Below the pieces are notes generated by a model that saw only the letters and a list, made by a program, of their open reading frames with translations, was not told where the DNA came from and did no database searches. A DNA stretch of 64,000 nt from Muricoccus pecuniae (GTDB taxonomy: Bacteria; Pseudomonadota; Alphaproteobacteria; Acetobacterales; Acetobacteraceae): positions 1-64,000 of the forward strand of contig NZ_JACIJD010000016.1 of the NCBI RefSeq assembly GCF_014199205.1, written 5' to 3'. Within the stretch, counting starts at the first letter, position 1. The number at the start of each line of letters is the position of its first letter. Below are positions 36,038 to 45,750 of the stretch, piece by piece. The translations under genes were made by a program, and so were the position numbers.

Positions 36038-37018
36038 GTGCTGCATCGTCGCGAGATGGCCGCAGCGCTGGCGGCGGCGGGACTGGTCCCGCTGGCCGCG
36101 CGCGCGCAGGGCGCCTGGCCGGCGCGGGCGGTCCAGATGGTCGTCGCCTTCCCGCCGGGCGGGCAGGCCGACGTCACCGCGCGCCCGGCGGCCGCGGCGC
36201 TGGAGCGGGTCTTCGGCCAGCCCGTGCCCGTGGTGAACCGGCCCGGCGCCGGCGGCATCGTGGGCAGCGCGAGCGTCGCCCGCGCCGCGCCCGACGGCTA
36301 CACCGCGCTGATGGCCCTCTCCTCCCTCGGCGTGCTGCCGGAGAGCGAGCGGATCATGGGGCGCGTGCCCGCCTACACGGTGGACCAGCTCGCCCCCATC
36401 GCGCGCATCACCGCCGATCCCACCGTGCTGCTCGTGCCCGCGTCCTCGCCTTGGCGGAGTGTCGAAGAGTTCGTCGCGGACGCGAAGCGACGCCCGGGCG
36501 CGATCAGCTTCGGCTCGGCCGGCAACTACTCCACCCTGCACGTCGCGATGGCGATGTTCACGGGATCGGCCGGGATCGACCTGCTGCACGTGCCCTTCCA
36601 GGGCGGCGGCCCCGCGCTGACCGCGCTGCTCTCGGGCACGCTGGACGCCCTCGCCTCCGGCCCCGGCCCCGCGCTGGCCCATGTGCGGGAGGGGCGGCTG
36701 CGCGCGCTGGCGAGCTGGGGGCGCGAGCGCATCCCCGGCTTCGAGGAGGTGCCGACCTTCATCGAGCTCGGCCACCCCGAGGTAGAGTTCTACATCTGGA
36801 CCGGCGTGTTCCTGCCGCTCGCCACCCCCGCGCCGGTGCAGGAGCGCTGGCGCGCGGCGCTGCGCCAGGCCTGCGAGCGGGACGAGGGGCTGCGGCGCGC
36901 GCTGGACGCCGCCGGAAGCCCGATCGCCTACCAGGACGGCGAGGCGTTCGAGCGCTTCTTCCGGGACGACACGGCACGGCTCGTCCGCGCCGTGCAGCGG
37001 ATCGGCAAGGTGGAATGA
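36038..37018 (+). CDS. Bug/TctC-family periplasmic substrate-binding protein
   Basis: A 326-residue receptor of the tripartite tricarboxylate type. The signal (HRREMAAALAAAGLVPLAARA) has a twin arginine. The mature part has AWPARAVQMVVAFPPGGQADV, VPVVNRPGAGGIVGSA and LLHVPFQGGGPALTALLSG. GGGAGG 6 bases before GTG 36038 decides this start over GTG 36014. It follows the FAH gene and may import its precursor. Confidence 0.9.
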   Translation: MLHRREMAAALAAAGLVPLAARAQGAWPARAVQMVVAFPPGGQADVTARPAAAALERVFGQPVPVVNRPGAGGIVGSASVARAAPDGYTALMALSSLGVLPESERIMGRVPAYTVDQLAPIARITADPTVLLVPASSPWRSVEEFVADAKRRPGAISFGSAGNYSTLHVAMAMFTGSAGIDLLHVPFQGGGPALTALLSGTLDALASGPGPALAHVREGRLRALASWGRERIPGFEEVPTFIELGHPEVEFYIWTGVFLPLATPAPVQERWRAALRQACERDEGLRRALDAAGSPIAYQDGEAFERFFRDDTARLVRAVQRIGKVE

Positions 37019-37315
37019 CGGCCCGGGGCGGGCAGGGATGAAGGGCGGGGCTGCGAGCCACCCTCGCGAGCACGGGGACTTGGGCAGGCCTCGCGCACCG
37101 GGCGCGTGACGCGGTACGGCGCGGGGAGCGCCTTGCGCTGAAGCTGCCGCCTGGCCGTACATGTTCCGATCGCGGCGGGGAGCCATTGCGCCCGTGCGTG
37201 CCGAGCGGCGCACCGCAGCGGTGAGGGGCCCCGAGGATGAACCGGCCCGTCCGCTCCTCGGCCGGGGCGGTGTTCCCTGACCTGTCCCCGCTGAGGCCGG
37301 CGGAACGCGTCGGCG
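37019..37315. other. Convergent spacer, nothing recognised
   Basis: Nearly 300 bases between the convergent Bug receptor and sirtuin genes. I see no credible small gene or RNA. Composition is as GC-rich as the flanks. Confidence 0.5.
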
Positions 37316-38134
37316 CTAGAGAAGGAAGCCGAGGGCCTCCGCGCAGGGCTGCTCCACCTTGAGCGCCAGCATCGGGTCGGCGCGCGTGCGGCCGAGATTG
37401 ATGGCGGCCAGGGGCTTGCCCGCGCTGGCCGCCGCCTGGGCGAAGCGGAAGCCCGAGAAGACCATCAGCGAGGAGCCGACGATCAGCATCGCATCGGCCC
37501 GGTCGAGCGCGCGGAAGGCCGCCTCCACCCGCTCGCGCGGCACGCTCTCGCCGAAGAAGACGACGTCGGGCTTGAGCACGCCGCCGCAGGCCGGGCAGGG
37601 CGGCACGCGGAAGAGGTGGAAGTCCTGCCCCTCCAGGTCCGCATCGCCGTCGGGCGCCTCCGCGGCCTCCAGCCCGGCCCAGGCGGGGTTGAGGAGGGAC
37701 AACCTCTCCTGCATCGCCTCGCGCGGCATGACGTGCCCGCAGCCGGTGCAGCGCACCCTGTCCAGCCGGCCGTGGAGGTCCACCACCTCCTCGCTCCCGG
37801 CGGCCTGGTGGAGGCGGTCCACGTTCTGGGTGAGGAGGAGTTCGCTCCGGCCCAGGCCCTCCAGCCGGGCGAGTGCCTCATGCGCCCGGTTGGGCCTGAC
37901 CTGGCCGAAGCGGCGCCAGCCGATCAGGCTGCGGGCCCAGTAGCGCTGGCGCGCGGCCTCGCTGCCCATGAAGGCCTGGAACGTCATGGGCTGGGCGCGC
38001 TTCCACTGGCCATCGGCGTCCCGGTAGTCGGGGATGCCGGAACCCGTGCTGCAGCCGGCGCCCGTCAGCACGAAGAGCCGCCGGTGGCGCCCGATGAATT
38101 CCTGAAGCCGCGTGCTGTCCTGCATCAGGGGCAT
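37316..38134 (-). CDS. Sir2-family NAD-dependent protein deacylase
   Basis: A sirtuin of 272 residues. It has the NAD site GAGCSTGSGIPDYR (25-38), QNVD (103-106), the catalytic His121 in DLHG, and zinc cysteines Cys129/Cys132 and Cys180/Cys183. The last part has the SSLMVFSGFRF and INLG landmarks. The spacing between the two CxxC pairs is long (about 47 residues), as in class II/SIRT4-like proteins. ATG 38134 is used; ATG 38125 is possible. No ribosome site is obvious. It stands alone. Confidence 0.92.
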   Translation of the reverse strand: MPLMQDSTRLQEFIGRHRRLFVLTGAGCSTGSGIPDYRDADGQWKRAQPMTFQAFMGSEAARQRYWARSLIGWRRFGQVRPNRAHEALARLEGLGRSELLLTQNVDRLHQAAGSEEVVDLHGRLDRVRCTGCGHVMPREAMQERLSLLNPAWAGLEAAEAPDGDADLEGQDFHLFRVPPCPACGGVLKPDVVFFGESVPRERVEAAFRALDRADAMLIVGSSLMVFSGFRFAQAAASAGKPLAAINLGRTRADPMLALKVEQPCAEALGFLL

Positions 38135-38266
38135 GTAGGAAGCGGCCGCGGCGGCCGCCACGTTCCCGGCACCCCTTCCACGGCATCGGCCCCTGCGCCC
38201 CGGAAGGTTCTCCTCCCCGGGCCCAGGGGCCGGTCGATGCAAGCAAGTCAGCGGCGCCGAAGTGTC

Positions 38267-38292
38267 GGCGGCCCGGGCTTCGCCGGGCCGCC
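38267..38292 (-). terminator. Hairpin after narK
   Basis: GGCGGCCCGG (38267-38276) pairs perfectly with CCGGGCCGCC (38283-38292) around GCTTCG, about 15 bases past the narK stop. A very stable structure without a T tract. Confidence 0.65.
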
Positions 38293-38306
38293 GGGGGATG
38301 GTGCGG

Positions 38307-41054
38307 CTACTCCGCAGGCACGGCGGAGGGCGAGGTCGCCTCGGCCTTCCTGCGCTCCACGTCGTGCAGCAGGCCGCCGCGCCGGGTGTAGACCCACCAG
38401 GTGATGGCGATGCAGCTGACGTAGAAGACGAGGAAGCCGTAGAGCGCGACCTCGGCCCCGCCGGTCGCCGCGATGGAGCTGCCGAAGGACTTCGGGATGA
38501 AGAAGGCCCCGTAGGCCGCCACCGCGGAGGTGAAGCCGATGATCGCGGCCGATTCCTTGTCCGACTGCTTCACCAGCTCGCTCGCCGTCAGGCCCGGTTC
38601 GAGGCGTGCGACCTCCTTTCGCATGATCGCGGGGATCATCTGGAAGGTGGAGGCATTGCCGACGCCGCTGGCCGCGAAGAGGAAGAGGAAGCTCGCGAAG
38701 AAGACCGGGAAGGCCGTCGGGCTGCCCTTCATGCCGATGGCATAGAGGATGCCGAGCGTGCCCAGGCTCATCGCGACGAAGACCCAGAAGGTGAGCCGGC
38801 CGCCGCCCAGCCGGTCGGTGGGCTTGCCGGCCGCCGCCCGCGCCAGGGCGCCGACGAGCGGGCCGAGGAAGGCGTAGGACAGCGCGTTCACCTCGGGGAA
38901 GAGAACCTTCGTCAGCAGCGGGAAGGCCGCGGAGAAGCCGATGAAGGAGCCGAAGGTGCCGGTGTAGAGCCAGCACATGATCCAGTTGTGCGACCGGCGG
39001 AAGATGACGGACTGGTCGGCGAAGGAGGCCTTCATCGTCGCGATGTCATCCATGCCGAACCAGGCCGCGAAGGCGCTGGCGACGATGAAGGGCACGAAGA
39101 CGAAGCCCGCATTCTGCAGCCAGAGCGGAGCGGTGGCCGCGCCCTGCGGCGTGCCGCCGAGCGCGCCGAAGGCCCCGGCGGTGATCGCCAGCGGCACCAC
39201 GAACTGCACGACGCTGACACCGAGATTGCCGAGGCCCGCATTGATGGCCAGCGCGCTGCCCTTCTCCGACTTCGGGAAGAAGAAGGAGATGTTGGCCATG
39301 GAGGAGGCGAAGTTGCCGCCGCCGAGGCCGCAGAGCAGCGCGAGCGCGAGGAAGATCCAGTAGGGCGTGCCGGCATCCTGCACCGCGAAGCCGATGCCGA
39401 GCGCGGGCAGGAGCAGCGACCAGGTGGTCAGGGTCGTCCAGAGCCGCCCGCCGAACATCGCGGGCATGAAGGAGTAGAAGACGCGGAGCGTGGCGCCGGA
39501 GAGGCCGGGCAGGGCGGCGAGCCAGAAGAGCTGCTCGTTGGTGAAGCGGAAGCCCGCGGCCGGAAGCTTGGCCACCACGACCGACCACACCATCCACACC
39601 GCGAAGGAGAGCAGCAGGCAGGGCACCGAGATCCACAGGTTGCGCCGGGCGATCCGGCGGCCCGTGCCGGCCCAGAAGCCCCCGTCCTCCGGGCGCCAGT
39701 CCTGGATGGCGCCCCTGGCCGCCATCGCCTCCTGCTGGGCGGGGCCATGGATGGGCTGCATCTCCGGCAGCTCGGGCAGGGAGCGCACGGGAACCCCGGC
39801 CTCGGCGGCCGCGCGCTCCATGCCGCGGATGGCGAAGTGCATCCACAGGACGGCGGAGGTGACCACGAGGAAGAGCAGCCAGAAGCAGCTCTGCCACACG
39901 CCGGTGAGGTCGTTCAGCGCGCCGAAGGCGATCGGCAGCAGGAAGCCGCCCAGGCCGCCGACGAGGCCCACCATGCCGCCCACCGCGCCGACGCGGTCGG
40001 GGTAGTAGATGGGGATGTGCTTGTACACCGCGGCCTTGCCGAGGCTCATGAAGAAGCCGAGCACGAAGGCGACCGCCATGAAGCCGAGGATGCTGAGCTT
40101 GGTGGAGAACTCCACCGGACCGCGGATGCCCTCCATCACGTAGTGGGTGGGCGGGTAGGAGAGGATGAAGGTGCAGGCCACGCCGACGAGGAGCGACCAG
40201 TACATCACCCGCCGCGCGCCGTAGCGGTCCGACAGGTGCCCGCCATAGGCGCGGAAGACCGAGGCGGGGATGGAGTAGAAGGCGCCGATCATGCCGGCCG
40301 TCTTAATGTCCAGCCCGTAGACGCCGATGAGGTAGCGCGGCAGCCAGAGGGCCAGGGCGACGAAGCCGCCGAAGACGAAGAAGTAGTAGAGCGAGAAGCG
40401 CCAGACCTGCACGTTGGCGAGCGGCGCCATCATCGCGCGCAGCGATTCGGGCTTCATGCCGGAAGCGCGGCGCCGCGCGAGATCGGGATCGTCCTTCGTG
40501 AAGAGAAAGAACAGCACCGCCGTGACGGCGAGCGCGACCGACCAGATCAGCGCCACGGTCTGCCAGCCATAGGCGACCATGATCGTCGGCGCGGCGAACT
40601 TCGTCACCGCGGCACCGACATTGCCCGCGCCGAAGATGCCGAGCGCCGTGCCCTGCTTCTCCTTCGGGAACCACTTGGCCACATAGGCCACGCCGACGGA
40701 GAAGCTGCCGCCCGAGAGACCCACGCCGAGGGCGGCGAGGAGGAAGGTCGGATAGTCATAGGCGAAGGTCAGCAGCGCCGTCATCGCGGCGGCCGCGAGC
40801 ATGGTGATGACCAGGACGACGCGCCCGCCATACTGGTCCGCCCAGACGCCGAGGATCAGGCGGATGAGCGAGCCGACGAGGATCGGCGTGCCGACGAGCA
40901 GGCCGAACTGCGTGTCGGTCAGCCCGAGGTTCTTCTGGATCTGGATGCCGATGATCGCGAAGATCGTCCAGACCGCGAAGCATATCGTGAAGGCGAAGGT
41001 GGACAGCCACAGGGCACGGCCCTGGTCGGCTGGTGCGACCGGAGCGGTCGTCAT
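38307..41054 (-). CDS. narK: Fused nitrate/nitrite transporter NarK1-NarK2
   Basis: A 915-residue protein holding two complete MFS transporters in tandem, about 24 membrane helices. The first domain (about 1-430) starts WLSTFAFTICFAVWTIFAIIG and carries the nitrate-signature glycine stretch GGMVGLVGGLGG. The second (about 475-890) starts NLWISVPCLLLSFAVWMVWS and has GLGGGNFASSMANISFFFP. Such fusions are known from Paracoccus, where one half is a proton-nitrate symporter and the other a nitrate/nitrite exchanger. Here it is 2 bases downstream of the FNR-type regulator and divergent from narGHJI. Confidence 0.94.
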   Translation of the reverse strand: MTTAPVAPADQGRALWLSTFAFTICFAVWTIFAIIGIQIQKNLGLTDTQFGLLVGTPILVGSLIRLILGVWADQYGGRVVLVITMLAAAAMTALLTFAYDYPTFLLAALGVGLSGGSFSVGVAYVAKWFPKEKQGTALGIFGAGNVGAAVTKFAAPTIMVAYGWQTVALIWSVALAVTAVLFFLFTKDDPDLARRRASGMKPESLRAMMAPLANVQVWRFSLYYFFVFGGFVALALWLPRYLIGVYGLDIKTAGMIGAFYSIPASVFRAYGGHLSDRYGARRVMYWSLLVGVACTFILSYPPTHYVMEGIRGPVEFSTKLSILGFMAVAFVLGFFMSLGKAAVYKHIPIYYPDRVGAVGGMVGLVGGLGGFLLPIAFGALNDLTGVWQSCFWLLFLVVTSAVLWMHFAIRGMERAAAEAGVPVRSLPELPEMQPIHGPAQQEAMAARGAIQDWRPEDGGFWAGTGRRIARRNLWISVPCLLLSFAVWMVWSVVVAKLPAAGFRFTNEQLFWLAALPGLSGATLRVFYSFMPAMFGGRLWTTLTTWSLLLPALGIGFAVQDAGTPYWIFLALALLCGLGGGNFASSMANISFFFPKSEKGSALAINAGLGNLGVSVVQFVVPLAITAGAFGALGGTPQGAATAPLWLQNAGFVFVPFIVASAFAAWFGMDDIATMKASFADQSVIFRRSHNWIMCWLYTGTFGSFIGFSAAFPLLTKVLFPEVNALSYAFLGPLVGALARAAAGKPTDRLGGGRLTFWVFVAMSLGTLGILYAIGMKGSPTAFPVFFASFLFLFAASGVGNASTFQMIPAIMRKEVARLEPGLTASELVKQSDKESAAIIGFTSAVAAYGAFFIPKSFGSSIAATGGAEVALYGFLVFYVSCIAITWWVYTRRGGLLHDVERRKAEATSPSAVPAE

Positions 41055-41056
41055 CG

Positions 41057-41842
41057 TCAGGCTCCCTTTGCTTGGAGAGGGTGAAAGTCTTCCGCGCCGT
41101 CGATCAGCGGATCGAGGGCGAAGCGGGTGCGGGCGGAAGCGGCGTCATCGAGGGTGACGAGATCGCCCTCGACCCGGATGCCGTGGCGGGCCATCGCGCC
41201 CAGCGAGCGCGAGAAGGTTTCGCGCGTCATGCCGAGCTCGGAGGCGATCAGCCGCTTCTCCATCGGAAGATGCACGGGCGTGCCGGGCGGCACGGAACCC
41301 GTGAGCCGGACGAGGTAGCAGCCGACGCGCTCCTCGGCCGATCGCAGGCCGAGATTCTTCACCTGCTTCACCCGCCGGCGGAACTGCGCGGCCTGGCAGC
41401 CGAGGACGGCAAGGCAGAAGGCGTGGTCGGACGTCACGGCTTGGCGGAAGCTCTCCGCCTGCACCATGAGAAGGCTCGCCTCGCCCAGCACGCGGGCGCG
41501 CAGGAGATAGGGCTGGCAGTTCAGCACCGCCGCGGGCAGCAGCAAATCCACCGGGCGAATGAGTTCGACGAAGGATTCGTCGCGCCCGCGCACGCCGAGC
41601 AGCTCCACGCTGCCGCCGATCAGGAACTGCGCGAAGGCCGGCGTCTCGGATTGCTCGAAGACGATGCTCCCGCCGGGCAGGCGGTGCAGCACGGCGTGGC
41701 CGGCGAGATCGTCCAGGACATTCTGGGAAACGGAGCGGAGCCAGGGCGTCGCGGCCAGGGCGTCGCGCGGGGTGGCCGGGCGGTCCTCCGGCACGCCGTG
41801 CGCCTCATGGTCTCCGGACGCCAATGACATGTGGGTATCCAA
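41057..41842 (-). CDS. Crp/Fnr-family regulator of the nitrate genes
   Basis: A 261-residue Crp/Fnr protein. The cyclic-nucleotide-type sensor domain spans about residues 30-150, and the winged helix has LIASELGMTRETFSRSLGAM. The recognition helix contains E-x-x-S-R, the set with which FNR reads TTGAT. The cluster cysteines of true FNR near the N-terminus are missing, so it resembles DNR/NnrR or NarR-type sensors of NO or nitrite rather than an oxygen sensor. It is first in the narK transcript, and a TTGAC-N4-ATCAA box lies in the shared upstream gap. Confidence 0.9.
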   Translation of the reverse strand: MDTHMSLASGDHEAHGVPEDRPATPRDALAATPWLRSVSQNVLDDLAGHAVLHRLPGGSIVFEQSETPAFAQFLIGGSVELLGVRGRDESFVELIRPVDLLLPAAVLNCQPYLLRARVLGEASLLMVQAESFRQAVTSDHAFCLAVLGCQAAQFRRRVKQVKNLGLRSAEERVGCYLVRLTGSVPPGTPVHLPMEKRLIASELGMTRETFSRSLGAMARHGIRVEGDLVTLDDAASARTRFALDPLIDGAEDFHPLQAKGA

Positions 41843-41939
41843 CGCCGTGCACCTCTGCCGTGCCGCGGGAGTCCCGGGGGCAGGATGCCCTGGCGTGATT
41901 CCAGCACGGTCATTCGCGCCATTTCGTCACATGGAGGCA

Positions 41940-41953
41940 TTGACGCAGATCAA
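41940..41953 (+). promoter_or_regulatory. FNR/DNR-type box TTGAC-GCAG-ATCAA
   Basis: It matches TTGAT-N4-ATCAA at nine of ten fixed positions. It lies 90 bases before narG and 98 bases from the divergent regulator gene, the right zone for activating either promoter. Confidence 0.75.
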
Positions 41954-42042
41954 AGCGCCGGACGACCGGACTCACCAAACATGGCGTCATGCTTCGCGGA
42001 TCTTCCCTTACCGGGGCGCCGCCAACCGCAGGATTTCCAGGG

Positions 42043-45000
42043 ATGAGCCACTTTCTCGACCGGCTGACCTTCTTCAAGAAGCAGGTCGATACCTTTGCCG
42101 ACGGGCATGGTGTCGTGACGAACGAGCCGCGCGCCTGGGAGGACGGCTACCGGAAGCGCTGGCAGCACGACAAGATCGTGCGCTCCACCCATGGCGTGAA
42201 CTGCACGGGCTCCTGCTCGTGGAAGATCTACGTCAAGGGCGGGATCGTCACCTGGGAGACGCAGCAGACCGACTATCCCCGCACGCGGCCGGACCTGCCG
42301 AACCACGAGCCCCGGGGCTGTGCGCGCGGTGCCAGCTATTCCTGGTACCTCTACTCGGCGAATCGCGTGAAGCACCCGATGGTGCGCGGCCGGCTGATGA
42401 AGCTGTGGCGCGAGGCGCGCGCGATCCGCACGCCCGTCGCCGCCTGGGCCTCCATTGTCGAGGATCCGGCGAAGCGCGCGAGCTACACCGGCAAGCGCGG
42501 CCTGGGCGGCTTCGTCCGCGCGAGCTGGGGCGAGGTGAACGAGATCATCGCGGCCGCCAACGCCTACACCGCCAAGACCTTCGGCCCGGACCGCGTGATC
42601 GGCTTCTCGCCCATTCCGGCGATGTCCATGGTCTCCTACGCCGCGGGCTCGCGCTACCTGTCGCTGCTCGGCGGCGTCTGCATGAGCTTCTACGACTGGT
42701 ACTGCGACCTTCCGCCCGCCAGCCCGATGACCTGGGGCGAGCAGACCGACGTGCCGGAGAGCGCGGACTGGTACAACGCCGGCTACCTCATGCTCTGGGG
42801 CTCGAACGTGCCGCAGACGCGCACGCCGGACGCCCACTTCTACACTGAGGTCCGCTACAAGGGCACGAAGAGTGTCGTCGTCTCGCCCGACTACGCCGAG
42901 GCCACGAAGTTCGCCGATCTCTGGCTGCACCCGAAGCAGGGAACCGACGCGGCGCTGGCGCTCGCCATGGGCCATGTGATGCTGCGCGAGTTCTACCTCG
43001 ACCGCACCGTGCCCTATTTCGAGGACTATGCGCGGCGCTACACCGACATGCCGATGCTGGTCCGGCTGGTGCGCCAGGGCGACCGCTACGTGGCCGAGCG
43101 GCTGCTGCGCGCTGACGACTTCGTCGAGGGGCTGGGCGAGGCGAACAACCCGGCCTGGAAGACCGTGGCGCTGGACGCCTCCGGCCAGCCCGTCGTGCCG
43201 CGCGGCTCCATCGGCTTCCGCTGGGGCGAACAGGGCAAGTGGAACCTGGAGGAGAAGGAGAGCGGCGGGGCCGATGTCTCGCTCGCGCTCACCCTCGCCG
43301 GTGACAGCCCCACGGCGCGGGTCGCCTTCCCCTATTTCGGCGGCAACGCGACGAACGGCTTCGCCTCGACCGAGCATCCCGACGTGCTCGTGCGCAACAT
43401 CCCCGTGCGCAAGCTGCAGCTGAAGGACGGCGAGGCGCTGGTCGCGACCGTCTTCGACCTGCTCTGCGGCAATTACGGCCTCGATCGCGGCTTCGGCGGC
43501 GGGCATGTTGCCCGTTCCTACGACACCGACGAGCCCTTCACCCCCGCCTGGGCCGAGCGCATCACCGGCGTGCCGCGCCACCAGATCATCCACGTGGCGC
43601 GCGAGTTCGCCTCCAACGCCGAGAAGACCAACGGCCGCTCCATGGTCATCCTCGGCGCGGGGCTGAACCACTGGTACCACATGGACATGGCCTACCGGGG
43701 GATCATCAACCTCCTGGTCTTCTGCGGCTGCATCGGGCAGTCCGGCGGCGGCTGGTCCCACTATGTCGGGCAGGAGAAGCTGCGGCCGCAGACGGGCTGG
43801 GCGCCGATCGCCTTCGCGCTCGACTGGAACCGCCCGCCGCGCCAGCAGAACTCCACCTCCTTCTTCTACGCGCATACGGACCAGTGGCGCTACGAGACGC
43901 TGGGCGTGTCGGAGATCCTCTCCCCCACGGCGCCCGAGGGCGATTGGAGCGGCTCGCTCATCGACTACAACGTGCGCGCCGAGCGCATGGGCTGGCTGCC
44001 CTCCGCCCCGCAGCTGAAGCAGAACCCGCTCACCATCACCGCTCGCGCCCGCGCCGCGGGGCTGGAGCCGAAGGACTACGTGGCGCAGGCCGTGAAGTCC
44101 GGGGAACTGGAGCTGTCCTGCCAGGACCCGGATGATCCCGCGAACTGGCCGCGCAACATGTTCGTCTGGCGCTCGAATCTCCTGGGCTCTTCGGGCAAGG
44201 GGCACGAGTACTTCCTCAAGCACCTGCTGGGCACGAGCAACGGCGTGCTCGGCAAGGACCTGGGCGAGGAAGGGCAGGAGAAGCCGCAGGAGGTCGCCTG
44301 GCACGATAAGGCGCCGGAGGGCAAGCTCGACCTGCTGGTGACGCTGGACTTCCGCATGTCCACCACCTGCGTCTACTCCGACATCGTCCTTCCGACGGCC
44401 ACCTGGTACGAGAAGAACGACCTCAACACCTCCGACATGCACCCCTTCATCCACCCGCTCTCCGCCGCGGTGGACCCGGCCTGGGAGGCGCGCTCGGACT
44501 GGGAGATCTACAAGGGCATCGCGAAGACCTTCTCCGAGATCGCGCCCGAGGTGCTGGGCCGCGAGACGGACGTCGTTCTCACGCCCATCATGCACGACAC
44601 GGCCGGCGAGCTGGCCCAGCCCTATGACGTGCAGGACTGGAAGCGCGGCGACATCGCGCCGATTCCCGGCCGGACCATGCCGGCCGTCAGCGTGGTGGAG
44701 CGCGACTATCCCGCCCTCTACGAGCGCTTCACCTCCGTCGGGCCGCTGCTGGAGAAGCTCGGCAACGGCGGCAAGGGAATCGGCTGGAACACGCAGCACG
44801 AGGTGGAGTTCCTGCGCGCCCTGAACGGCACGGCGAAGAACGGTCAGCCGAAGCTGGATGCCGACCTGGACGCCATCGAGGCCATTCTCAGCCTCGCGCC
44901 GGAGACCAACGGCGAGGTGGCGGTGAAGGCATGGGAGGCGCTCGGCAAGTTCACGGGCCGCGAGCACGCCCACCTGGCCATCACCAAGGAGGACGAGAAG

Positions 45001-45750
45001 ATCCGCTATCGCGACGTGCAGGCCCAGCCGCGCAAGATCATCTCCTCCCCCACCTGGTCCGGGCTGGAGAGCGAGAAGGTCTGCTACAACGCCGGCTACA
45101 CCAACGTCCACGAGCTGATCCCCTGGCGCACGCTGACCGGACGGCAGCAGCTCTACCAGGACCACCTCTGGATGCGCGGCTTCGGCGAGAGCTTCGTCAC
45201 CTGGCGCCCGCCGGTTGACACGAAGGCGGTGGCGCCGGTGATGGGCCGGCACGGCAACGGCAACACCGAGCTCGTGCTGAACTTCATCACGCCGCACCAG
45301 AAGTGGGGCATCCACAGCACCTATTCCGACAACCTGCTGATGCTGACGCTGAACCGCGGCGGCCCCGTCATCTGGATGAGCGAGGACGATGCAAAGCGCG
45401 CCGGCATCGCCGACAACGACTGGGTCGAGGCCTACAACGCCAATGGCGCGCTGGTGGCCCGGGCCGTCGTCTCCCAGCGCGTGAACCCCGGCATGGTCAT
45501 GATGTACCACGCCCAGGAGAAGATCGTGAACGTGCCGGGCAGCGAGATCACCGGGAAGCGGGGCGGCATCCACAACTCCGTCACCCGCGCGGTGCTCAAG
45601 CCCACGCACATGATCGGCGGGTACGCCCAGCAATCCTATGGCTTCAACTACTACGGCACGGTCGGCTCGAACCGCGACGAGTTCATCGTCATCCGGCGCA
45701 TGAACAAGGTCGATTGGCTCGAGGATACCGCCGCGAAGGAGACCGTGTGA
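42043..45750 (+). CDS. narG: Respiratory nitrate reductase alpha subunit
   Basis: The molybdenum catalytic subunit on the cytoplasmic side that reduces nitrate to nitrite. At 1235 residues the length is normal. The FS0 [4Fe-4S] ligands His50, Cys54, Cys58 and Cys93 and the molybdenum ligand Asp222 (in WYCDLPP) sit at the same numbers as in E. coli NarG. ETQQTDYPRTRPDLPNHEPRG is intact. No twin-arginine leader is present, as expected for the cytoplasm-facing enzyme. ATG 42043 gives this numbering. First gene of a long operon preceded by an FNR-type box. Confidence 0.98.
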   Translation: MSHFLDRLTFFKKQVDTFADGHGVVTNEPRAWEDGYRKRWQHDKIVRSTHGVNCTGSCSWKIYVKGGIVTWETQQTDYPRTRPDLPNHEPRGCARGASYSWYLYSANRVKHPMVRGRLMKLWREARAIRTPVAAWASIVEDPAKRASYTGKRGLGGFVRASWGEVNEIIAAANAYTAKTFGPDRVIGFSPIPAMSMVSYAAGSRYLSLLGGVCMSFYDWYCDLPPASPMTWGEQTDVPESADWYNAGYLMLWGSNVPQTRTPDAHFYTEVRYKGTKSVVVSPDYAEATKFADLWLHPKQGTDAALALAMGHVMLREFYLDRTVPYFEDYARRYTDMPMLVRLVRQGDRYVAERLLRADDFVEGLGEANNPAWKTVALDASGQPVVPRGSIGFRWGEQGKWNLEEKESGGADVSLALTLAGDSPTARVAFPYFGGNATNGFASTEHPDVLVRNIPVRKLQLKDGEALVATVFDLLCGNYGLDRGFGGGHVARSYDTDEPFTPAWAERITGVPRHQIIHVAREFASNAEKTNGRSMVILGAGLNHWYHMDMAYRGIINLLVFCGCIGQSGGGWSHYVGQEKLRPQTGWAPIAFALDWNRPPRQQNSTSFFYAHTDQWRYETLGVSEILSPTAPEGDWSGSLIDYNVRAERMGWLPSAPQLKQNPLTITARARAAGLEPKDYVAQAVKSGELELSCQDPDDPANWPRNMFVWRSNLLGSSGKGHEYFLKHLLGTSNGVLGKDLGEEGQEKPQEVAWHDKAPEGKLDLLVTLDFRMSTTCVYSDIVLPTATWYEKNDLNTSDMHPFIHPLSAAVDPAWEARSDWEIYKGIAKTFSEIAPEVLGRETDVVLTPIMHDTAGELAQPYDVQDWKRGDIAPIPGRTMPAVSVVERDYPALYERFTSVGPLLEKLGNGGKGIGWNTQHEVEFLRALNGTAKNGQPKLDADLDAIEAILSLAPETNGEVAVKAWEALGKFTGREHAHLAITKEDEKIRYRDVQAQPRKIISSPTWSGLESEKVCYNAGYTNVHELIPWRTLTGRQQLYQDHLWMRGFGESFVTWRPPVDTKAVAPVMGRHGNGNTELVLNFITPHQKWGIHSTYSDNLLMLTLNRGGPVIWMSEDDAKRAGIADNDWVEAYNANGALVARAVVSQRVNPGMVMMYHAQEKIVNVPGSEITGKRGGIHNSVTRAVLKPTHMIGGYAQQSYGFNYYGTVGSNRDEFIVIRRMNKVDWLEDTAAKETV

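Noticed and set aside
38262-41084. A 940-codon plus-strand frame opposite narK
   Set aside because: A shadow of the membrane protein: charged, repetitive, with no recognisable domain.
41950-45633. A 1227-codon minus-strand frame opposite narG
   Set aside because: A shadow of narG in GC-rich DNA. It is rich in His, Arg, Gly and Asp without domain motifs, while narG has all metal ligands.
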